A DNA stretch of 64,000 nt from Bacilli bacterium (GCA_017406955.1 JAFQXM010000012.1:62001-126000), one strand, 5' to 3'. Positions 33,814 to 43,475 are shown, counted from the first letter of the stretch. The notes: generated by a model not told the origin, from the letters alone. A program made the numbers and translations.

Positions 33814-34388
33814 AATTTATTTGATTGGCAATCACTTGGTAAACTTTGGGCCTTAGGTCAAGCAGGATTTCCCTAACTTCTACATAATCGTTACCAATTA
33901 TGCGGTTCCCCATTTCTAGAAGTTAATACAAATTCTGTATGGCTTGATCACCACTTAGTACCCACTGCAATCCCAAATGACGTCACTCTAGGAGATTTCC
34001 CCACCAAACTTTATTACTAATTCTTTTTTGCAAAAATAGTTTCATAACGCAATTCTTATAAAAGTCGGCCTACTAATATAAGAAAGATCATTAATCCCAA
34101 TATTTTCACTCAAGACAAGCTACACTGCACATAACTTTCGCCACAATACAGGTTTAATCCTATTTCGTAATAAGTCATAGGCTTACCACAATAATAGGTC
34201 TCCACAGATAGTGGGTCCTTCTCTATATGCCATTACAGAGGGCCCATTACCTTCATCTTCAGCATCCACCCCAAACTGGGCGTATGAAGCAAACACCAAA
34301 GGTTTCACAGATATGCTCTTTAATGGTTGTTTATTCCCATCCTCGCAATAAAGTAATTGACTAGAATAGTGTGCCATCATCAATTACG
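33787..34388 (-). ncRNA. large structured RNA, probable OLE RNA
   Basis: About 600 nt without a credible gene. GC is near 40% by line counts, against well under 30% around it. A consensus promoter (34395-34423) and strong terminator bound it precisely. OLE RNAs are about 600 nt, occur in anaerobic and extremophilic Firmicutes, and are nearly always followed by the membrane protein gene oapA; a matching gene is found at 32574. I could not align it to the OLE consensus from memory, so ROOL or another large RNA class remains possible, though those lack an OapA neighbour. A 66-codon frame at 34183-34383 has no homologue-like features and is ignored. Confidence 0.68.
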
Positions 34389-34394
34389 CGTATA

Positions 34395-34423
34395 ATTATA
34401 ACATATTTTAAAAAAAATGTCAA
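34395..34423 (-). promoter_or_regulatory. consensus SigA promoter of the large RNA
   Basis: TTGACA, 17-nt spacer, TATAAT: a perfect match on the minus strand. Its -35 box is the 3' arm of the preceding terminator. Confidence 0.88.
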
Positions 34424-34433
34424 GTATTTGACA
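34410..34433 (-). terminator. terminator of the glucosaminidase-like gene
   Basis: TGTCAA/TTGACA stem, 4-nt loop, then eight T. It shares its 3' arm and T-run with the promoter of the large RNA. Confidence 0.7.
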
Positions 34434-34438
34434 CTTTA

Positions 34439-35113
34439 TTAAGCTGCTTTAAGTTTACCTACATAACTATTTATTCTCATAGACCATACTGGACTTTCTG
34501 CATATCTAGGTCCAATAGTTTCTACTGTATTTAAACCACGAGAATAAAAATTATTATATAAATTAGTTATCATACCAACTATTCCTTCATCAACTGAAGG
34601 ATATGCTTGATACGCTCCACATCCTGAACCTTTTTGTCCACCAAAATTGTGACAAGTACGAGCTATATGACTACATGATCCTTGCGAACATCCAGTTTCA
34701 TGTAACATAATAGCAGTTGCGATAAAAGGATCTACACCAAGCTCAATACATTTATTAGCAATTAATAATCCTTTACCTGACATTTCATTAGATAAACTAC
34801 GATTCAATTTATTAGCAAGTTCATCCATAGTCATATTTTCATATACTTCTACTCTAGGTGGAACAGTAACAGATGCTGGAGCTACTTCCATATTAGCTTC
34901 CTTTAAACTATCACTATCAACCTTTTTAGCATCAGTTTTCTTTAGTGCACCATTAGTAGATGCAGCCATATTTTTTATATTTATTTCACTATAATTAGTA
35001 ACTAAATTATTATCATTTATCATATAACTATTACTTTGCAACGTTAAAGCAATAGATATCATTCCTACTCCTACAACAGCAAGAACAGAACTAATGATTT
35101 TACCCTTTTTCAA
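34439..35113 (-). CDS. secreted glucosaminidase-like cell wall hydrolase
   Basis: A 224-aa protein with an N-terminal signal or anchor (KKGKIISSVLAVVGVGMISIALTL), a linker to about residue 95, and a GH73/lysozyme-like domain. The likely catalytic Glu is in ATAIMLHETGCSQG; NFGGQKG, YPSVDEGIVGMITNLYNNFY and PRYAESPVW follow as in the glucosaminidase/Bax families. Four Cys in the domain may form disulfides. It should cleave peptidoglycan outside the cell. Single-gene unit. Confidence 0.75.
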   Translation of the reverse strand: MKKGKIISSVLAVVGVGMISIALTLQSNSYMINDNNLVTNYSEINIKNMAASTNGALKKTDAKKVDSDSLKEANMEVAPASVTVPPRVEVYENMTMDELANKLNRSLSNEMSGKGLLIANKCIELGVDPFIATAIMLHETGCSQGSCSHIARTCHNFGGQKGSGCGAYQAYPSVDEGIVGMITNLYNNFYSRGLNTVETIGPRYAESPVWSMRINSYVGKLKAA

Positions 35114-35189
35114 ATAGATTCACCTCATTTGTTCGACATTTATAATTCTATACTATTTAGAATATAATGTCAAATTTTAAGATTATAAT

Positions 35190-36749
35190 CTACCTAATCT
35201 TAAATGTTATAGGAGCAAATCTATAAACTACTAAAAGTGATAATAATACATAAGCTATTGTTGATAAAACTCCTATAATTGAAAATATTAATGAAGACAT
35301 TACAAGCTTAGTTAACGAATATGAAAATATATAAGTTAACGATAAAACTAATGTATATGTCAAACTTTTTATTTTCATATATTTATTATATGGTTGCAAT
35401 AAATAATATATTACAAGATAATGAACAGAGAAAAATACACTAAGTGATAATATAAATATTGGTATAGTTATATAATTAATTATATTAGTACTACCACCAG
35501 ATAAATATAATAATACTACTACTCCTATAGACATAACTATAGCAGGCATTAAATTAACCTTAATAATTGTAATTAATCTTTTTTTAAATAAATTTAAAAT
35601 AACCTTAGGTTCTCTATAAAAATTAAAAGTTAACATAGAATGATCACAATTATAAAACATAGCCTGTGTAAGTATTGAACCTCTATTTATAAAATACATT
35701 ATTATTACAGCCCAAGATAATCTATTTAATATAGCATAATTAATACCTTTAGCAATCTTTTCATTACCCTTTATAAAAAATATAGATCCTATAATAACTA
35801 CAAATATTATTAAACTAAAGTTCTTAGCACTTCTTAACAATATTTCTTTATGTCTTTCAAAAAATATTGTATTAAATAAATCATACCCTTTTTTACCTTT
35901 AATCTTTTTATTATTAATATATTTATCTTTATTCTTAACTTCTACTATATTCTGTCTATCATAACCCTTTCTAGAATCAGAATCTATAACTGTATTAAGA
36001 GTATTAAGTTTTTTATAAATCAACTTATAATCATTTACTTTATTAATATAATAATATGATATTAACATAAGTGGTATAAATAATAATACAAGTAATAATA
36101 AATATTTATATGTAAAATATATATTTATAAATGGTAAACAACATAAACCCAATACTATAAATAATAACGTCCAATATAAAACTAAATTACTAATAACTAA
36201 ATATTTATATTTTTTATAATACCAAATATTAAAAGCTTCCCCTATTATTCTAGATAAAAATGCAAACAATGATAATAAAAGCGCTATTTTTACATTTATT
36301 AATATACTAATAGTTATAAAATTAACAATAAAACTAGGTATTATTTCTATAAATAAATCTGATTTAAAAAACTTTTTAGCATCCATATTAAAAAGAACTA
36401 TAGAAAAGTATTTTTTAGTACTAGGAGATAATAATTTATTATTTACAAACATTCCTAAGATTGTTAATAGTACATAAATATGAATAAAAGTATTTACAGT
36501 GTTTTTAGAATTTAAATAATGAGAAATTATATATAAAATAGATATATATATACACTTATAAAAAATAATTCTAAAAGATGATAAAATTATCGCTAAAACT
36601 CTTATTATGCTTTTAGCTTTATGACTCTTATATAAAGAATCATCTACAAATAGATCTTTAAATATAGGAGCTTTTTTTAAAGTATATATAAAAGAGTTTA
36701 TAGCATAATTTATATCTATTTTTAAAGACATTCTTAAAACATTAAACAT
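35190..36749 (-). CDS. ABC transporter permease-like membrane protein
   Basis: A protein of about 519 aa with roughly twelve hydrophobic segments and a Lys-rich loop near 250-290 (KKLNTL, NKDKYINNKKIKGKKGYD). No named motif is visible. The assignment rests on the ABC ATPase gene overlapping directly upstream (8 nt shared). Large two-half permeases of this kind occur in Firmicutes exporter pairs (EcsB-like). The ribosome site GAGGG supports the ATG at MFNVLR; an ATG three codons earlier is too close to it. Confidence 0.65.
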   Translation of the reverse strand: MFNVLRMSLKIDINYAINSFIYTLKKAPIFKDLFVDDSLYKSHKAKSIIRVLAIILSSFRIIFYKCIYISILYIISHYLNSKNTVNTFIHIYVLLTILGMFVNNKLLSPSTKKYFSIVLFNMDAKKFFKSDLFIEIIPSFIVNFITISILINVKIALLLSLFAFLSRIIGEAFNIWYYKKYKYLVISNLVLYWTLLFIVLGLCCLPFINIYFTYKYLLLLVLLFIPLMLISYYYINKVNDYKLIYKKLNTLNTVIDSDSRKGYDRQNIVEVKNKDKYINNKKIKGKKGYDLFNTIFFERHKEILLRSAKNFSLIIFVVIIGSIFFIKGNEKIAKGINYAILNRLSWAVIIMYFINRGSILTQAMFYNCDHSMLTFNFYREPKVILNLFKKRLITIIKVNLMPAIVMSIGVVVLLYLSGGSTNIINYITIPIFILSLSVFFSVHYLVIYYLLQPYNKYMKIKSLTYTLVLSLTYIFSYSLTKLVMSSLIFSIIGVLSTIAYVLLSLLVVYRFAPITFKIR

Positions 36750-37449
36750 GTTCTTCATCCCTCAAACTATCTATAATTTTATCTTTATATTTTTTTGTAT
36801 TTAAATTCTTTTTCTTTATCAATTCTAAATTTTTATTATTTAGTATTACTATCTCATCACATAAATCTAAAGCAAGTTCCAATATATGTGTAGAAAATAT
36901 AATTATATGATCTTTTTTTATACTCTTTAGAAGTTTTTTCATATCTTCTTGTACTACTACATCTAGAGAAGTTAATGGTTCATCTAAAAGTATTATTTTA
37001 GGAGAAGAAATAATATTAATAAGCATTTGCATCTTATTCTTCATACCATGAGAATACTCTTTTAGTAGTTTATCTTGTTCTTCTTTAGATATTTGTACCA
37101 TATCAAAGTATTCATTGATAGTTTTCATATCTTTTATTTTATCTTTATTTATTTCTAAAAAGAAACTTAAAAATTCTTTACCTGTTAAAAATTCAGGAAC
37201 TGTAGGTGTCGATATAACATAACCAATATCTTTTATATTTAAAGTATTTTTACCATACTCATCTTCCAAAAAAAACTTACCACTATCTATATCAATATCT
37301 TCATTGATAGAATTAAATAAAGTAGTTTTTCCAGCACCATTTCTACCAATTAATCCATAAATTTTGCCTTCTTCAAAAGTAAAATTTATATCTTTTAAAA
37401 CTTCATTTTTATCATACTTTTTATTTAAGTTTTCTATTATTAACTTCAT
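36742..37449 (-). CDS. ABC transporter ATP-binding protein
   Basis: A protein of about 235 aa. Walker A GRNGAGKTTL, Q-loop, a divergent signature KEYSHGMKNKM (in place of LSGGQ), Walker B KIILLDEPLTSLD and the H-loop FSTHI are present. The signature form and size are those of exporter ATPases of the CcmA/EcsA type. It energises the overlapping permease; the substrate is unknown. A GGAGG site supports the start at MKLIIE. Confidence 0.85.
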   Translation of the reverse strand: MKLIIENLNKKYDKNEVLKDINFTFEEGKIYGLIGRNGAGKTTLFNSINEDIDIDSGKFFLEDEYGKNTLNIKDIGYVISTPTVPEFLTGKEFLSFFLEINKDKIKDMKTINEYFDMVQISKEEQDKLLKEYSHGMKNKMQMLINIISSPKIILLDEPLTSLDVVVQEDMKKLLKSIKKDHIIIFSTHILELALDLCDEIVILNNKNLELIKKKNLNTKKYKDKIIDSLRDEEHV

Positions 37450-37475
37450 AAGTACCTCCACATTACTATTATAGC

Positions 37476-37500
37476 AAAAAAAAATAGATTTTAAAATCTA
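37476..37500 (-). terminator. terminator of galE
   Basis: Palindrome TAGATTTTAAAATCTA followed by nine T on the minus strand. Confidence 0.78.
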
Positions 37501-38502
37501 CTCTTTATTACTATTTAATATATAATTATATGAATCTCTACACATTTCTTCAATACCAAGTTTAGCTTCCCAATTCAATTCTTCTAATGCTTTAGCTGGA
37601 TCTGCATAACATGCCGCAATATCACCTGGTCTTCTTTCTACTATCTTATAATTAATTTTAAGGTTATTAACTTCCTCAAAAGTTTTTATAATTTCTAAAA
37701 CACTATACCCATTACCTGTTCCTAAATTATAATAATGAATTCCTTTATCTTTAAAAGTTTTTTCAATTGCTTTTATATGACCATTAGCCAAATCTACAAC
37801 ATGGATATAATCTCTAACCCCTGTTCCATCTTTAGTATCATAATCACTACCAAAAACATTTAAACACTCTAATTCACCTGAGGCTACTCTTACAATATAA
37901 GGCATTAAATTATTAGGAATACCTTTAGGATTTTCTCCTATTAATCCACTACTATGTGAACCAATTGGATTAAAATATCTTAATACAATAATTGAAAAAT
38001 CTGGATCAGATTTATATATATCTTCTAAAATCATTTCATTCATTAATTTTGTAGTACCATAAGGATTAGTAGTCTGTAATGCAAAATCTTCTTTTATAGG
38101 TAATTCTTTAGGGGAACCATATACAGTAGCACTTGAAGAAAATACTAATTTCTTACAATTGTATTTTTGCATAGCCTTACACAAATTCAAAGTTGAAACT
38201 AAATTATTTTCATAATACATTATAGGTTTTTCAACAGATTCTCCAACTGCTTTATAACCAGCAAAATGAATAACTGCATCTATTTTATTTTCCTTAAAAA
38301 TTTCATCAATTGCCATATAATTACATACATCTTCTTGATAAAACTGAACTTGTTTTCCAGTTATTTTTTTTATTTTATCTAAAACATCAATATTAGAATT
38401 TGACAAATTATCAACAATAACTACTTCATAATCATTATCAAGAAGTTCAACACATGTATGACTACCTATAAATCCTAATCCACCAGTTACTAATATCTTC
38501 AC
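37498..38502 (-). CDS. galE: UDP-glucose 4-epimerase
   Basis: A 334-aa extended SDR. The NAD motif GGLGFIGSH (7-15), catalytic NPYGTTK (Tyr-x3-Lys), SSSATVYGSPKELPI, and the GIPNNLMPYIVRVASGE substrate loop identify GalE. It interconverts UDP-glucose and UDP-galactose for surface polysaccharide or galactose use. It overlaps the NUDIX gene by 4 nt and is last in the metalloprotease-NUDIX-galE unit. Confidence 0.93.
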   Translation of the reverse strand: MKILVTGGLGFIGSHTCVELLDNDYEVVIVDNLSNSNIDVLDKIKKITGKQVQFYQEDVCNYMAIDEIFKENKIDAVIHFAGYKAVGESVEKPIMYYENNLVSTLNLCKAMQKYNCKKLVFSSSATVYGSPKELPIKEDFALQTTNPYGTTKLMNEMILEDIYKSDPDFSIIVLRYFNPIGSHSSGLIGENPKGIPNNLMPYIVRVASGELECLNVFGSDYDTKDGTGVRDYIHVVDLANGHIKAIEKTFKDKGIHYYNLGTGNGYSVLEIIKTFEEVNNLKINYKIVERRPGDIAACYADPAKALEELNWEAKLGIEEMCRDSYNYILNSNKE

Positions 38503-39026
38503 AGATTTTCACCTTCCAAAACTAAATTTTTATATACTTTAATAACTTCTAATAATTCAAAAGCAATCATATCTTCTATTCTTTTATTCTTTTGTTCTTT
38601 TTTTATGAATTCTTCTAATTCTGAAATTTTAATGTAATAAAACTTTAATTTAGTTCTACTCTCTAATTCAGTTAAATTTAATTTGGCACCATTAGGTAAC
38701 TCATCACTTTCAATACTATAATAATATATAGTGTTACAAATATTTTTTCCAGTATTCAAAAAATTTTTATTATATTCTCTAATCATCATAAATGGTTCAA
38801 TTGTCTGTTCGACAGTAATACCTGTTTCCTCACTAAGCTCTCTTTTTAAACTATCTTCTAGTGTTTCATCTTTTAATTGATGACCACCTGGTAATTGATA
38901 AGTATAATTATTATGAATCATCAACACTTCATTATTACTATTTCTAAGAAATGCCTTTACCCTAGTTTCACTACCATCAATATTATCAATATTTAAATTT
39001 TCTTTATTTATAAATAACCTCTCCAT
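38499..39026 (-). CDS. NUDIX hydrolase
   Basis: A protein of about 175 aa that hydrolyses a nucleoside diphosphate derivative. The Nudix box is complete: G-x5-E-x7-REL-x-EE-x-GI in PGGHQLKDETLEDSLKRELS and the EETGI that follows. Substrate is not predictable. The ATG chosen (MERLF) overlaps the preceding stop codon by one base (TGATG), a coupling arrangement; a longer frame exists. Confidence 0.85.
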   Translation of the reverse strand: MERLFINKENLNIDNIDGSETRVKAFLRNSNNEVLMIHNNYTYQLPGGHQLKDETLEDSLKRELSEETGITVEQTIEPFMMIREYNKNFLNTGKNICNTIYYYSIESDELPNGAKLNLTELESRTKLKFYYIKISELEEFIKKEQKNKRIEDMIAFELLEVIKVYKNLVLEGENL

Positions 39027-40018
39027 CAATATACAAACCTTTCCCAATATTCTATCGTATTAGCATTTACTGTTGCGAATGCTATATCTATTTGTTCACT
39101 CATATATTTTGCTTTTAACCATATCGGTCTACCATTATATAAACATACAGTTCTACTATCAGCAGTCATATATTCAAATGTAGAAGCTCTATCTTCTTCT
39201 GCTGAAGTCTGTGCATAATTATTAACAAAGTAAGCATTTGCCGATCCAGTATTATTGAATGATAACGAGGAATTAGTATTTCCATATTTAAAACCACTAG
39301 GATTTAAACTATTCCATGTTGTATATCTAACCCCTTTAGAATACATATATCTTTCCATATAATGATATAATTCATGATGAACACTTTCTTTAAATTGATA
39401 TTCTGCTGCTAATGAAATAATAACATTTTTATTAGTTGAATCAGTTATACCTGTAACATTATCAACACTATATTTTCGAATCAAATATATAGTTAAATTA
39501 AAACCACTATTCTTCATTTCTTTAAATAAATTTGATGGATAATAGCTCAAATTCTTATCAAGTTGATTTAAAGATAGTTTTATTGAATTATCATCACTTA
39601 ATGATATAACACTAAGATTTGATACAGTATAACCATTAGTCTCAGTACCATACTTAACACTAATTCCATACTTGTTTTGAATATTTCTTCTAAGTTGATC
39701 ATTAGCATCAATAACTACAGTATTATTATTACTACTATTATTACCACTAATATTACTACCTTGTGAATTGTTAACATTATTAGTTGATTTATTACCAGCA
39801 ATAGCTGTGTTCTTTTTTGAATCTTTATCTTTATTATCAACAGTAGTGATTGATATAGTTCCATTTTTATCTTTATTTGAAGATAATACATATGTATCTA
39901 ATTCTGGATTAATCAGTTTTTTGTTATTATTAAAATCAAAGGCTATCCCAGAAAATATCACAACAAAAGAAAGACTAATAATAAGTTTTATTAAATTTAC
40001 CCTATCTTTTCTCTTCAT
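39026..40018 (-). CDS. secreted HExxH zinc metallopeptidase-like protein
   Basis: A 330-aa exported protein: basic N-terminus plus hydrophobic segment (about 9-27), an Asn/Ser-rich linker (about 70-100), and a C-terminal domain with SVHHELYHYMERY. HELYH gives the HExxH zinc motif, and the downstream TSAEEDRASTFEYM may supply the third ligand. This is the pattern of small extracellular zinc peptidases of Firmicutes, specificity unknown. First gene of the unit with NUDIX and galE. Confidence 0.7.
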   Translation of the reverse strand: MKRKDRVNLIKLIISLSFVVIFSGIAFDFNNNKKLINPELDTYVLSSNKDKNGTISITTVDNKDKDSKKNTAIAGNKSTNNVNNSQGSNISGNNSSNNNTVVIDANDQLRRNIQNKYGISVKYGTETNGYTVSNLSVISLSDDNSIKLSLNQLDKNLSYYPSNLFKEMKNSGFNLTIYLIRKYSVDNVTGITDSTNKNVIISLAAEYQFKESVHHELYHYMERYMYSKGVRYTTWNSLNPSGFKYGNTNSSLSFNNTGSANAYFVNNYAQTSAEEDRASTFEYMTADSRTVCLYNGRPIWLKAKYMSEQIDIAFATVNANTIEYWERFVY

Positions 40019-40103
40019 GATATCTATACCACCTTATAATAATTGTATCAAAGATTAACACAAAAAAAAAGAGGTTATTTTCTTACTTACTCTCTTTTTT
40101 TAA

Positions 40104-41066
40104 TTAAGTATTATTAGCTTTTAGTTCTGCAATTTTCTTATTTATAGCATTAGCTTTTTCCATCTCACCTTCGTTAGTATATATACTAGCCTTAACTGTA
40201 AGATCCTCTATAAATCTTTCTACATCATCATACTTGGTTTCTTCTAATTTTAATTCTTCTTCTATATCTTTATCGATAACGTCACCTTTTAACGTATTAG
40301 CAGTACTAACTTCATAATCATAATCATCAAAAATTCCAGTAGTTTGTAACTTCTCTAACTGTTTTTCACAAGAATTTTTTAGTTTCAAAAACTGATCATC
40401 TTTTTTCACCATAATGGCCTTAGGAGCTATTTTTGTATCTTTATTAAATGCATATAGTATATCTGAATTTGACTCAGAATTATTTATTTCAGTACTAGCT
40501 TCAGAATTTTCTACATCTTCTTCCGAATTTGTAGATTCCTCTGCTTCACTACCATTATCCTCAACTTCTTCAGAAATATCTATACTCTCTTCTAATTCAT
40601 TATTTTCTAAAGCAACACTTTCTTCGATATTTTTTTCTGATTCAGTACTATTATCATCTGAATCAATATTAAGAACTATATCCTCTTCTGATTCAATAGA
40701 CCCACTATCATTATCTATTTTCACATCTGTATTACTATCACTATTTAAATTATCAGACAACGAGTTTTCAATATCAAACGATTCTTCATCTTCTGAGTCC
40801 TTAACCATCAAATTATTTTTAATATTTATATTATTTAATGATTCAATATCTTTAACTATTATATCAATATTTGATAATATTTCTTCTAATTTTTCTTCTT
40901 TCTTACTTAATAATTCATTAATTTTATTATTCTTATTTTCATCTACTTCTTGTGACATTTGCTCTTTTAATTTATAAGTAGTCTTCTTCTCATTATCAAC
41001 AATATCAAATATTACTGCCTTTATATCAGTAGCAGCTTCTTCATAATCAACATATTCTTTTGCCAT
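40104..41066 (-). CDS. acidic coiled-coil protein with Ser/Glu/Asp-rich centre
   Basis: A protein of about 320 aa. An N-terminal helical part (1-105, Lys/Glu heptads) is followed by a very acidic, Ser-rich stretch (about 110-205) and a C-terminal helical domain (about 215-320, EKQLEKLQTTGIFDDYDYEVS and KANAINKKIAELKAN). No membrane segment or known motif. The spacer may be an unstructured linker. I start at MAKEY after a GAGGG site. It lies 13 nt after DUF1292. Confidence 0.5.
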   Translation of the reverse strand: MAKEYVDYEEAATDIKAVIFDIVDNEKKTTYKLKEQMSQEVDENKNNKINELLSKKEEKLEEILSNIDIIVKDIESLNNINIKNNLMVKDSEDEESFDIENSLSDNLNSDSNTDVKIDNDSGSIESEEDIVLNIDSDDNSTESEKNIEESVALENNELEESIDISEEVEDNGSEAEESTNSEEDVENSEASTEINNSESNSDILYAFNKDTKIAPKAIMVKKDDQFLKLKNSCEKQLEKLQTTGIFDDYDYEVSTANTLKGDVIDKDIEEELKLEETKYDDVERFIEDLTVKASIYTNEGEMEKANAINKKIAELKANNT

Positions 41067-41079
41067 AATCATACCCTCT

Positions 41080-41349
41080 TTAATCTATTTTATTAGCTAT
41101 TTTCTTAAGTAAATGTTGTACATCTACCCACTCAGTATCTTCTTCTATTTCTTGTATTCTAATAATACCATCATCATTAATTATTCTAGATATATATATT
41201 ATAATATCCTTATTAACACCTTGAGTCTCACCTTTAGTATAAACAATATATTGTCTTGTATCATCTTCAGAATTTAAAAACGTAACCAATTCTACTTGAT
41301 TTTTAATACCTTCACTATTTATAATCTCTATCATTTTTTTATCATCCAT
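41080..41349 (-). CDS. DUF1292-family protein
   Basis: An 89-aa protein matching the small DUF1292 family common in Firmicutes (VELVTFLNSEDDTRQYIVYTKG and IIIYISRIIN with EEDTEWVDVQHLL). In B. subtilis-type genomes it lies with yrrK/yrzL near the alaS region. Function is unknown. Confidence 0.7.
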   Translation of the reverse strand: MDDKKMIEIINSEGIKNQVELVTFLNSEDDTRQYIVYTKGETQGVNKDIIIYISRIINDDGIIRIQEIEEDTEWVDVQHLLKKIANKID

Positions 41350-41382
41350 ATAAGCAACTCCCTCTATTCAAAATAATTATAC

Positions 41383-41425
41383 AAAAAAAAATAAAATATG
41401 TAAACTGAGATAATTACATATTTTT
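41383..41425 (-). terminator. terminator of the first cysteine desulfurase gene
   Basis: AAAATATGTAA/TTACATATTTT stem with a 10-nt loop, T-rich on the minus strand. Confidence 0.7.
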
Positions 41426-42544
41426 ATTCAATTTACTTAATTTTAATAAGTTATTACTAAATGATTCTAAAAACTTATCTATATCTTCTTTACTAGTTAA
41501 ATGAGATATACTAATTCTTATACTTGTTTTAGATCTTTCTAAATCATTAGTAACAGTTAAAACTGAATCTGAAATATCACCATTAGAACAAGCTGTCTTA
41601 GTAGATACATAAATTTCATCATTTTCTAAAGCGTGCAACATAGTTTCAGACTTAATGTTTTTTAAACTGATATTAACTATATTACTAATGGGAAATTCAT
41701 TGCTGTTTATATAAATATCTAACTTACTTAACTCACCAACCAAATACTCATTTAGTTCTTTTACTTTAGACTGCTTTTCACTAAGATTATCATAAGCTAA
41801 TCTTAAAGCTTTCGCAGTTGAAGCAATCAAAGCAGGTGATGGTGTTCCACTTCTATAAATAGTAGTCGACTTACCACCATGTATCAATGGTTCTATAACA
41901 ATCTTTTTATCTTTGATTAACCCACCTATACCTTTTAATCCATAAAACTTTTGTGAAGAAAAACTAATTAAATCAATATCTTCAGTATCAATAATCTCTT
42001 TACCAAAACTTTGTGTCATATCACTATGAAAATATGTTTTTGGATATTTTTTAATTATTTCTTTTATTTCATCTATAGGTTGTCTTATACCAAGTTCACT
42101 ACTAATACTAGAAATTGATACCAATATAGTATCATCTGTTATTAATTTTTCTAAATCAACTAAATCAACTAAACCATTACTATCTAGTTTTACATAATCT
42201 ATTTTGTACCCTAATTTTTCTAAATATTTTAATGTTTCTATTATTGATGAGTGCTCTAATTTAGTAGTAATAATATGTTTTCCACGATCTAAGTATTTAA
42301 AACATATTCCTTTAATAGCTAAATTATTAGCCTCACTTGCTCCACTAGTATATATTATTTCTTTATTACTAAGCTTTAAAATATCAGATATTTGTTTACT
42401 AGAAGCATCTATTAACTTTTTTGCCTCAACTCCCAATTTATGTATAGAATTAGGATTACCAATAAATTTTTTATTTACTTCAACAAATGTATCTAACACT
42501 TCATCATTTACTGGTGTGGTTGCACTATAATCTAAATAAATCAC
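41414..42544 (-). CDS. cysteine desulfurase, NifS/IscS family (copy 1)
   Basis: A 376-aa PLP enzyme that takes sulfur from Cys for Fe-S clusters or tRNA thiolation. It has the N-terminal MIYLDYSATTP, cofactor-binding TSGASEANNLAIKG, FHSDMTQSFGK and the Schiff-base Lys in SSQKFYGLKGIGG. HGGKSTTIYRSGTPSPALI follows, and the catalytic Cys loop is TACSNGD. The usual HTDAxQ is changed to HSDMTQ. It stands with unknown genes rather than thiI or iscU, so the acceptor is unclear. A second copy lies at 56966. Confidence 0.88.
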   Translation of the reverse strand: MIYLDYSATTPVNDEVLDTFVEVNKKFIGNPNSIHKLGVEAKKLIDASSKQISDILKLSNKEIIYTSGASEANNLAIKGICFKYLDRGKHIITTKLEHSSIIETLKYLEKLGYKIDYVKLDSNGLVDLVDLEKLITDDTILVSISSISSELGIRQPIDEIKEIIKKYPKTYFHSDMTQSFGKEIIDTEDIDLISFSSQKFYGLKGIGGLIKDKKIVIEPLIHGGKSTTIYRSGTPSPALIASTAKALRLAYDNLSEKQSKVKELNEYLVGELSKLDIYINSNEFPISNIVNISLKNIKSETMLHALENDEIYVSTKTACSNGDISDSVLTVTNDLERSKTSIRISISHLTSKEDIDKFLESFSNNLLKLSKLNKNM

Positions 42545-42560
42545 TGTACCACTTCCTATT

Positions 42561-43205
42561 TTAATTATTATTTTTTTCTTTCTTTAATACTTTATTATTT
42601 TCTTTCAATATATTTTTTAATTTTACATCTAAATTGTTATTAGTAAAATATTCAACAAAATTTTCTATATACCACTCTTTTAATACTGGATCATTCCAAT
42701 TATTATAATCATACATATGAATATCAAATCCATAAAGATTATTAGAAACTAATTCATGTGGTATTACATACTTATCAATCTTTGGTCTTCTTGCAACAAA
42801 AGAACAATCTTTAAGTTTCTCTTTCATACTTTTATCTTCTACATATTGTTCTTCTCTTACTACAATTTCTGATGGTCTATCAGTATAACTAGTAACATTA
42901 ACGACAGTAGAATAATCTTCTTTATAACCCTTATTATCTATATTAACATTCGGTTCTTCTTTTATCTGATATTTTATAATATTAGATAATTCACTATATT
43001 CGCCATTTAAAAAATAAAAACTATCATTATTACTACAAGCAATATTAAACTGATCTTCATCATCACTATCTAATAAAATAATATTAGGTGCAATTTCCTC
43101 TTTAATACCATTTATATTAAATGTATCTAATATTTCTTTAAGAACATCTTTAGAACAATCACTTTGTAAATTTTTTGTAACTTTTTTTAATTCCGTATAT
43201 TTCAT
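42561..43205 (-). CDS. unknown protein upstream of the desulfurase
   Basis: A 214-aa soluble protein not recognised. It has an N-terminal helical part, a middle region (YSTVVNVTSYTDRPSEIVV) and a C-terminal VIPHELVSNNLYGFDIHMYDYNNW that looks like a folded domain. It lies 16 nt before the desulfurase and 9 nt after another unknown gene. Confidence 0.5.
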   Translation of the reverse strand: MKYTELKKVTKNLQSDCSKDVLKEILDTFNINGIKEEIAPNIILLDSDDEDQFNIACSNNDSFYFLNGEYSELSNIIKYQIKEEPNVNIDNKGYKEDYSTVVNVTSYTDRPSEIVVREEQYVEDKSMKEKLKDCSFVARRPKIDKYVIPHELVSNNLYGFDIHMYDYNNWNDPVLKEWYIENFVEYFTNNNLDVKLKNILKENNKVLKKEKNNN

Positions 43206-43214
43206 ATTTTCTCC

Positions 43215-43475
43215 TCACTTATTAATGTCATTATAATAAACTCTTTCTGATATACTTTCAGATACTAAATCTAAATCCTCTAAAGATTCTTCGTTCAGTA
43301 TACTTTCTATTTCTAATAATATGCTTTTTAATGATGATTTATTTTTATAATCAATATTATACTTATCTAAAACTTCCATTTCTTTTTTAGAAAGAAAAAT
43401 ACCATTACCAATATCTTCTAAAAAATTAGAAGTTAAATCTAGGCTATTAGATATTTCTTTTATATATTCATCCAT
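43215..43475 (-). CDS. small acidic helical protein
   Basis: An 86-aa acidic protein with predicted helices, no motif recognised. Its first base overlaps the end of the preceding membrane-anchored gene and it is 9 nt from the next, so it belongs to the same unit. Confidence 0.5.
   Translation of the reverse strand: MDEYIKEISNSLDLTSNFLEDIGNGIFLSKKEMEVLDKYNIDYKNKSSLKSILLEIESILNEESLEDLDLVSESISERVYYNDINK

Noticed and set aside
34183-34383. 66-codon frame on the minus strand inside the large RNA
   Set aside because: No convincing ribosome site, and the whole 600-nt interval shares the raised GC and promoter-terminator limits of an RNA gene. A coding test in relatives would settle it.
33787-34388. 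RNase P RNA or tmRNA
   Set aside because: Neither the tmRNA ends with a tag frame nor the conserved RNase P core could be found on either strand, and the length is too great for both.
34395-37461. Insertion sequence or prophage remnants around the RNA and ABC transporter
   Set aside because: No transposase, integrase or terminal repeats were seen anywhere in the window.
40414-40977. 187-codon Ser/Leu-rich frame on the plus strand
   Set aside because: It is the antisense shadow of the acidic Ser/Glu-rich gene at 40104-41066.
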